From positions 558,001-622,000 of the forward strand of contig NZ_CP102930.1 in assembly GCF_025558485.1 (NCBI RefSeq): a DNA stretch of 64,000 nucleotides, written 5' to 3'. A program made the translations under genes and the position numbers. Position 1 is the stretch's first letter, and every line of letters begins with the position of its first letter. The notes beneath the pieces are model-generated. The model saw nothing but the letters and a program-made list of their open reading frames with translations. It searched no databases and was not told where the DNA came from. The DNA is from Bdellovibrio bacteriovorus (GTDB taxonomy: Bacteria; Bdellovibrionota; Bdellovibrionia; Bdellovibrionales; Bdellovibrionaceae). Below are positions 60,491-64,000 of the stretch, one piece after another.

Positions 60491-61927
60491 TTATCGGGTG
60501 CAGATATCACACTTTCCACAAGGGGTTTGGTGATCATGCCCGAAGTAGCTGTAGATTCGGTTCATCCGGCACTCACTGTCCTGATTCGCCCACTGCACCA
60601 TTTGCAAAAGCTTCGTGTTTTGTGCGCGCAAAATGGCTTCTCCATTTTCTGTAATAAATTGTTCATCCGTCGGAGCCTGCACGCAAGCATAAGGAAACGG
60701 ATCATCGGACTTTTGCAGACAGCCCCAGCGCTCCAGAATACTGACGGCGGCTTCAGAACGGAAATCCCGGCGATTTCTAAAATTCATTTGTTCGCGAAGG
60801 AAGTCAAATCCCCCCTGATCCACCTGCATTCTTTTGTCTTCTATCAGTTGGTATATCTTGCGAATGAATTCAGGCTCCGGATGGGACCATTTCAAAAACT
60901 CCATCTGAATGCTGACATCGTCCTGATCGTACAGCAAATGACAGAAGGACTCCAACCCGTCACGTCCTGCGCGACCGACTTCCTGAAAATAAGATTCCAA
61001 AGAATTCGGAGTCTCGGCGTGAATCAACAGGCGCACATTGCTTTTATCAATCCCCAACCCGAAGGCCGGGGTTGCGACCATCAGCGGAGCCTCCTCGCTT
61101 TGGAAGGCCTTCTGATTGCGTTTACGCTCCTGAGGTTGCAAGTCACCATGGTACACCAGATGCTGAATGCCCATGCGATTCAATGATGACGAAATCTTCT
61201 TCAGCGTTTGAATCAAGGAACAATAGACAATCGCCGTGCCCCCAAACTGATGACGAAGCCCCACGATCGCGCGGATCTTTTCATCAAGGCCGTAAATGTC
61301 ATGCACGTTCAAAGCCAGATTCGGCCGTTCAATCCCGGCGGAAATAATGGGCGCGTCCTCGATATTCAGTTTTTTTAGAATGTCTTTTTGAACCTCCGGT
61401 GTGGCCGTGGCGGTCAGAGCCAGCGTCGGAGGATTTCCCAGCAGCGCACGGAACTCCCCGACCCGGGAATAGTCCGGACGGAAGTCATGACCCCACTGGG
61501 AAATACAGTGGGCCTCATCGACGGCCAGAAGCTGGATCTGGCGTTTTTCAATAGCCTGAAGAAATTCGGATTTACGAAAGCGTTCAGGGGTCACATAAAT
61601 CAGTTTATAAGCCCCTTGCGCCAACTTTGCCTGTCGGGATTCTCGTTCTTCGCGGCTTAAAGTGGAGCTTAAAAAGGTGGCAGAAATCCCCAGCTCCTGG
61701 GCTTTTTGCGCCTGATCCTGCATCAAAGCGATCAAGGGCGAAATGACCACCACAAGACCTTCCCGGGTTTTCGCCGGAAACTGAAAACAGAGACTTTTTC
61801 CCATTCCCGTCGGCATCAACGCCAGCAGGTTTTCATCTGCCCAAACTTTGCGCAGAATGGACTCTTGCTCGCCCCGAAAAGAAGTAAAAGGAAAGTTCGC
61901 TTTTAAAAGCTGAAGAAGATCGACCAT
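60491..61927 (-). CDS. recQ: RecQ-type DNA helicase
   Basis: A 478-residue 3'-5' DNA helicase for recombination and repair. Motif 0/I: RGEQESIL, LMPTGMGKSLCFQFPA; motif Ia SPLIALMQDQ; motif II VDEAHCISQWGHDFRPDY with the aromatic-rich loop; later YHGDLQPQERKRNQKAF, ATPAFGLGIDKSNVR and QEVGRAGRDG. It ends in a zinc module (CRMNRIYSYFGHDHQTPCGK, CDICTR). No winged-helix or HRDC domain follows, so it is a short form. The ribosome site before ATG 61927 is weak. Confidence 0.92.
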   Translation of the reverse strand: MVDLLQLLKANFPFTSFRGEQESILRKVWADENLLALMPTGMGKSLCFQFPAKTREGLVVVISPLIALMQDQAQKAQELGISATFLSSTLSREERESRQAKLAQGAYKLIYVTPERFRKSEFLQAIEKRQIQLLAVDEAHCISQWGHDFRPDYSRVGEFRALLGNPPTLALTATATPEVQKDILKKLNIEDAPIISAGIERPNLALNVHDIYGLDEKIRAIVGLRHQFGGTAIVYCSLIQTLKKISSSLNRMGIQHLVYHGDLQPQERKRNQKAFQSEEAPLMVATPAFGLGIDKSNVRLLIHAETPNSLESYFQEVGRAGRDGLESFCHLLYDQDDVSIQMEFLKWSHPEPEFIRKIYQLIEDKRMQVDQGGFDFLREQMNFRNRRDFRSEAAVSILERWGCLQKSDDPFPYACVQAPTDEQFITENGEAILRAQNTKLLQMVQWANQDSECRMNRIYSYFGHDHQTPCGKCDICTR

Positions 61928-61991
61928 AGTGCCGATCAGTCTACGCTACGAAGAAAGCAGGCGCAAAAGTTACATCAGCCCCCGCCCCGAC

Positions 61992-62041
61992 CAAAAGGTA
62001 CCCTGCGCGATCAAAAGGTACCTGCTTACTTTTGCAGAAGC
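61992..62041. repeat. 30-bp intergenic repeat, copy B, with an extra half unit
   Basis: 62012-62041 is identical over 30 bp to 28311-28340. A partial unit CAAAAGGTACC also occurs 20 bp earlier at 61992-62002. The block lies in the divergent gap between recQ and fusA. The GGTACC palindrome and small CTGC/GCAG hairpin are conserved in the two full copies. Confidence 0.75.
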
Positions 62042-62089
62042 GGCGCGTCGTGAATCTGGGCTAGAATCTTTTTTTGCACTTAGTAGTAT

Positions 62090-62117
62090 TTGATGATAAT
62101 TCGATTGCTTTCATAAA
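62090..62117 (+). promoter_or_regulatory. Possible fusA promoter
   Basis: TTGATG (4 of 6 to -35) and CATAAA (4 of 6 to -10) are spaced 16 nt in the A/T-rich gap upstream of fusA, about 50 nt before its ATG. Other choices exist in this AT-rich stretch. Confidence 0.3.
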
Positions 62118-62167
62118 TTTTGCTAATGAAAACAGCGGTTAAAACCATATAAACGAAGGGTAAAGAT

Positions 62168-64000
62168 ATGTCCAAAAATTGGAATATTGATATGGTCAGA
62201 AACATCGGTATCTCGGCGCACATTGACTCCGGGAAAACCACGACTTCTGAGCGTATTTTGTTCTATGGAGGTAAGATCCACGCTATCCACGAAGTTCGTG
62301 GTAAAGACGGCGTCGGCGCTACAATGGACTCCATGGATCTAGAGAGAGAAAAAGGTATTACGATCGCTTCTGCTGCGACTCAAGTTCAGTGGAAAGACTA
62401 TACCATCAATTTGATCGACACACCGGGGCACGTGGACTTCACAGTTGAAGTTGAACGTTCTCTTCGCGTTCTTGACGGTGCGATCCTTTTGCTTTGCGGT
62501 GTTGCGGGCGTTCAGTCCCAGTCCATCACTGTTGACCGTCAGATGAAACGTTACAACGTACCTCGTTTGGCCTTCGTAAATAAATTGGACCGTCAAGGTG
62601 CCAATCCTTACCGTGTTACTGACGCTTTGATCGAAAAACTTCGTTTGAACGCTGTTATGATCACTATTCCAATTGGTCTTGAAGACCAGCACAGAGGTCA
62701 CGTTGACCTTGTGGAAATGTGCTCTTACATAAACGAAGGTAAAGATGGTGAAAACGTTGTACGCGGCGAAATTCCACCAGACATGGTTGATCAAGCTAAG
62801 AAATACCGTCAGATCATGATCGGTAAACTTGCTGATATCGACCCTACCATCGAAGAAAAATTCCTGATGGAAGAAGAACCAACTCTGGAAGAGATTCGCG
62901 CTGCTATCCGTAAAGGCACTATCGGCTTGAAACTTGTTCCGGTTCTTTGTGGTTCTGCTTTCAAAAACAAAGGTGTTCAACGTCTTATCGACGCGGTTAC
63001 TTTCTATCTTCCGTCCCCTGCTGAGAAAAAAGAGCAAGCTCTTGATCTTGATAAGAACGAAGAAAAGTTTGACCTTGTTCCAGACAACAACAAACCATTG
63101 GTTTCCCTGGCGTTCAAACTTCAGGAAACTCCATTTGGTCAGTTGACTTACATGCGTATCTACCAAGGTAAGATGGGCAAAGGTGACTTCGTTATCAATC
63201 AGACAAACAAGAAATCTGTTAAGATTCCTCGTTTGGTGCGTATGCACTCTGATAAGATGGAAGACATCGACACAGCTTACGCTGGTGACATCGTTGCATT
63301 GTTCGGTATCGACTGTGCTTCCGGTGACACTTTCTGTGATGACAAAATTCACGCGTCCATGCAATCCATGCACGTGCCTGAACCAGTTATCAGCTTGGCT
63401 GTTGCGCCTAAAGATAAAACTGCGGCAAACAACTTCTCCAAAGCTCTTCAAAAATTCCGTAAGGAAGACCCTACATTCCGCGTTCACCGTGACGAGGAAT
63501 CCAACGAGACTATCATCTCTGGTATGGGTGAGCTTCACTTGGAGATCTACGTTGAGCGTATGAAGCGTGAGTTCAACTGTGAAGTTATCGTGGGTCAACC
63601 TCAGGTTGCTTACCGTGAGACTATCTCCGTTGAAGCTCCGTATGACTACACTCACAAAAAACAAACTGGTGGTTCCGGTCAATACGCGAAAATCGTTGGT
63701 AAGATCGTTCCACTTCCACCACAAGAAGACGGCTCTGTATTCAAATTTGAAAACAAAGTTGTCGGTGGTCGTATTCCTAAAGAATTCATCCCTGCGGTTG
63801 AAGAAGGCTTCAAAGAGCAGACTGTTAAAGGTCCTCTTATCGGCTTCCCAATTGTTGGTGTTGAAGTTGTTCTGGAAGACGGCGCGTACCACGATGTCGA
63901 TTCCTCATACATGGCGTTCAAAATCGCTGGTATGGCGGCACTTCGTGAAGTTTACACTAACGCGAAACCAACTGTTCTTGAGCCAATCATGAAGCTTGAG
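62168..64000 (+). CDS. fusA: Elongation factor G, EFG1-type (5' part)
   Basis: Ribosomal translocase GTPase; 611 codons are seen and the gene continues past the right edge (usual length about 690-700). G1 is [20 protein letters not shown] with Ser where typical bacterial EF-G has Ala/Gly in AHIDAGKTT; G3 is [20 protein letters not shown]4 is FVNKLDR, and domain II/III segments such as [18 protein letters not shown] and the domain IV start follow. The AHIDSGKTT form is shared with spirochaete and mitochondrial EFG1. Favoured codons dominate, fitting high expression. ATG 62168 has AAGGG before it. Confidence 0.95.
   Translation, partial: MSKNWNIDMVRNIGISAHIDSGKTTTSERILFYGGKIHAIHEVRGKDGVGATMDSMDLEREKGITIASAATQVQWKDYTINLIDTPGHVDFTVEVERSLRVLDGAILLLCGVAGVQSQSITVDRQMKRYNVPRLAFVNKLDRQGANPYRVTDALIEKLRLNAVMITIPIGLEDQHRGHVDLVEMCSYINEGKDGENVVRGEIPPDMVDQAKKYRQIMIGKLADIDPTIEEKFLMEEEPTLEEIRAAIRKGTIGLKLVPVLCGSAFKNKGVQRLIDAVTFYLPSPAEKKEQALDLDKNEEKFDLVPDNNKPLVSLAFKLQETPFGQLTYMRIYQGKMGKGDFVINQTNKKSVKIPRLVRMHSDKMEDIDTAYAGDIVALFGIDCASGDTFCDDKIHASMQSMHVPEPVISLAVAPKDKTAANNFSKALQKFRKEDPTFRVHRDEESNETIISGMGELHLEIYVERMKREFNCEVIVGQPQVAYRETISVEAPYDYTHKKQTGGSGQYAKIVGKIVPLPPQEDGSVFKFENKVVGGRIPKEFIPAVEEGFKEQTVKGPLIGFPIVGVEVVLEDGAYHDVDSSYMAFKIAGMAALREVYTNAKPTVLEPIMKLE

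Noticed and set aside
62339..63892. Long minus-strand open frame of 517 codons
   Set aside because: It lies opposite fusA, whose strong codon bias removes stops on the other strand; the protein has no sensible composition.

Overview
The window is a dense bacterial chromosome segment: 59 protein genes, no gap over 300 bp, no rRNA, tRNA, CRISPR, phage or insertion sequence seen. The gene set points to a predatory Bdellovibrio-like bacterium (Bdellovibrionota). Signs of this are the many secreted proteases, cell-wall enzymes and lipoproteins of unknown family, an EF-G with the [10 protein letters not shown]1 region typical of the spirochaete/mitochondrial EFG1 type, and Gld-like ABC, DUF4105, DUF3015 and NFACT proteins. 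The organism is inferred from gene content; no strain is claimed.

Layout. 0-7.2 kb: two exported repeat proteins sharing an N-terminal domain, a trypsin-like lipoprotein, a TatD hydrolase and a large secreted protein of unknown function. 7.3-12.1 kb: holB-tmk, two exported unknowns, secG and a FecR/AgmX-like membrane protein. 12.1-21.3 kb: a HAD-type protein, a lipoprotein murein endopeptidase (M74) on a Lys/Pro/Glu-rich stalk, an alpha/beta hydrolase facing a CorA-type transporter, a methyltransferase with a DUF4105 protein, and a PepSY membrane protein. 21.5-28.3 kb: a DUF3015 protein, then a translationally coupled operon of Gld-like ABC genes (ATPase, permease, GldG, DUF4340), a GHMP kinase and a DUF429 protein with a lysine-rich tail. 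28.3-30.4 kb: an NFACT (RqcH-like) protein and two small genes.

30.4-40.0 kb is a phosphate/polyphosphate block: phoU-phoB-phoR-(rRNA methyltransferase) with a porin gene just upstream, ppx, ppk-sixA and thiL. The porin gene is broken by an exact 65-bp tandem duplication. 40-50.4 kb: a PilZ-like protein, a LysR regulator divergent from a YceI gene, a DOPA-dioxygenase-like gene, an RND efflux pump without an adjacent fusion protein, and a divergent envelope operon that includes a TolC-family protein. 50.4-62 kb: an ABC-F protein, a serine protease, a deacetylase-like protein with an altered first metal motif, twin lipoproteins, a SleB-like hydrolase, aat, a sugar dehydrogenase and recQ. fusA runs off the right edge.

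Non-coding features of note are a 99-bp element of long inverted repeats behind the endopeptidase gene, a 30-bp intergenic sequence present identically at 28.3 and 62.0 kb, clustered GGAC/GTCC hairpins at 22.07-22.13 kb, two clear intrinsic terminators and a possible Pho box before phoU.
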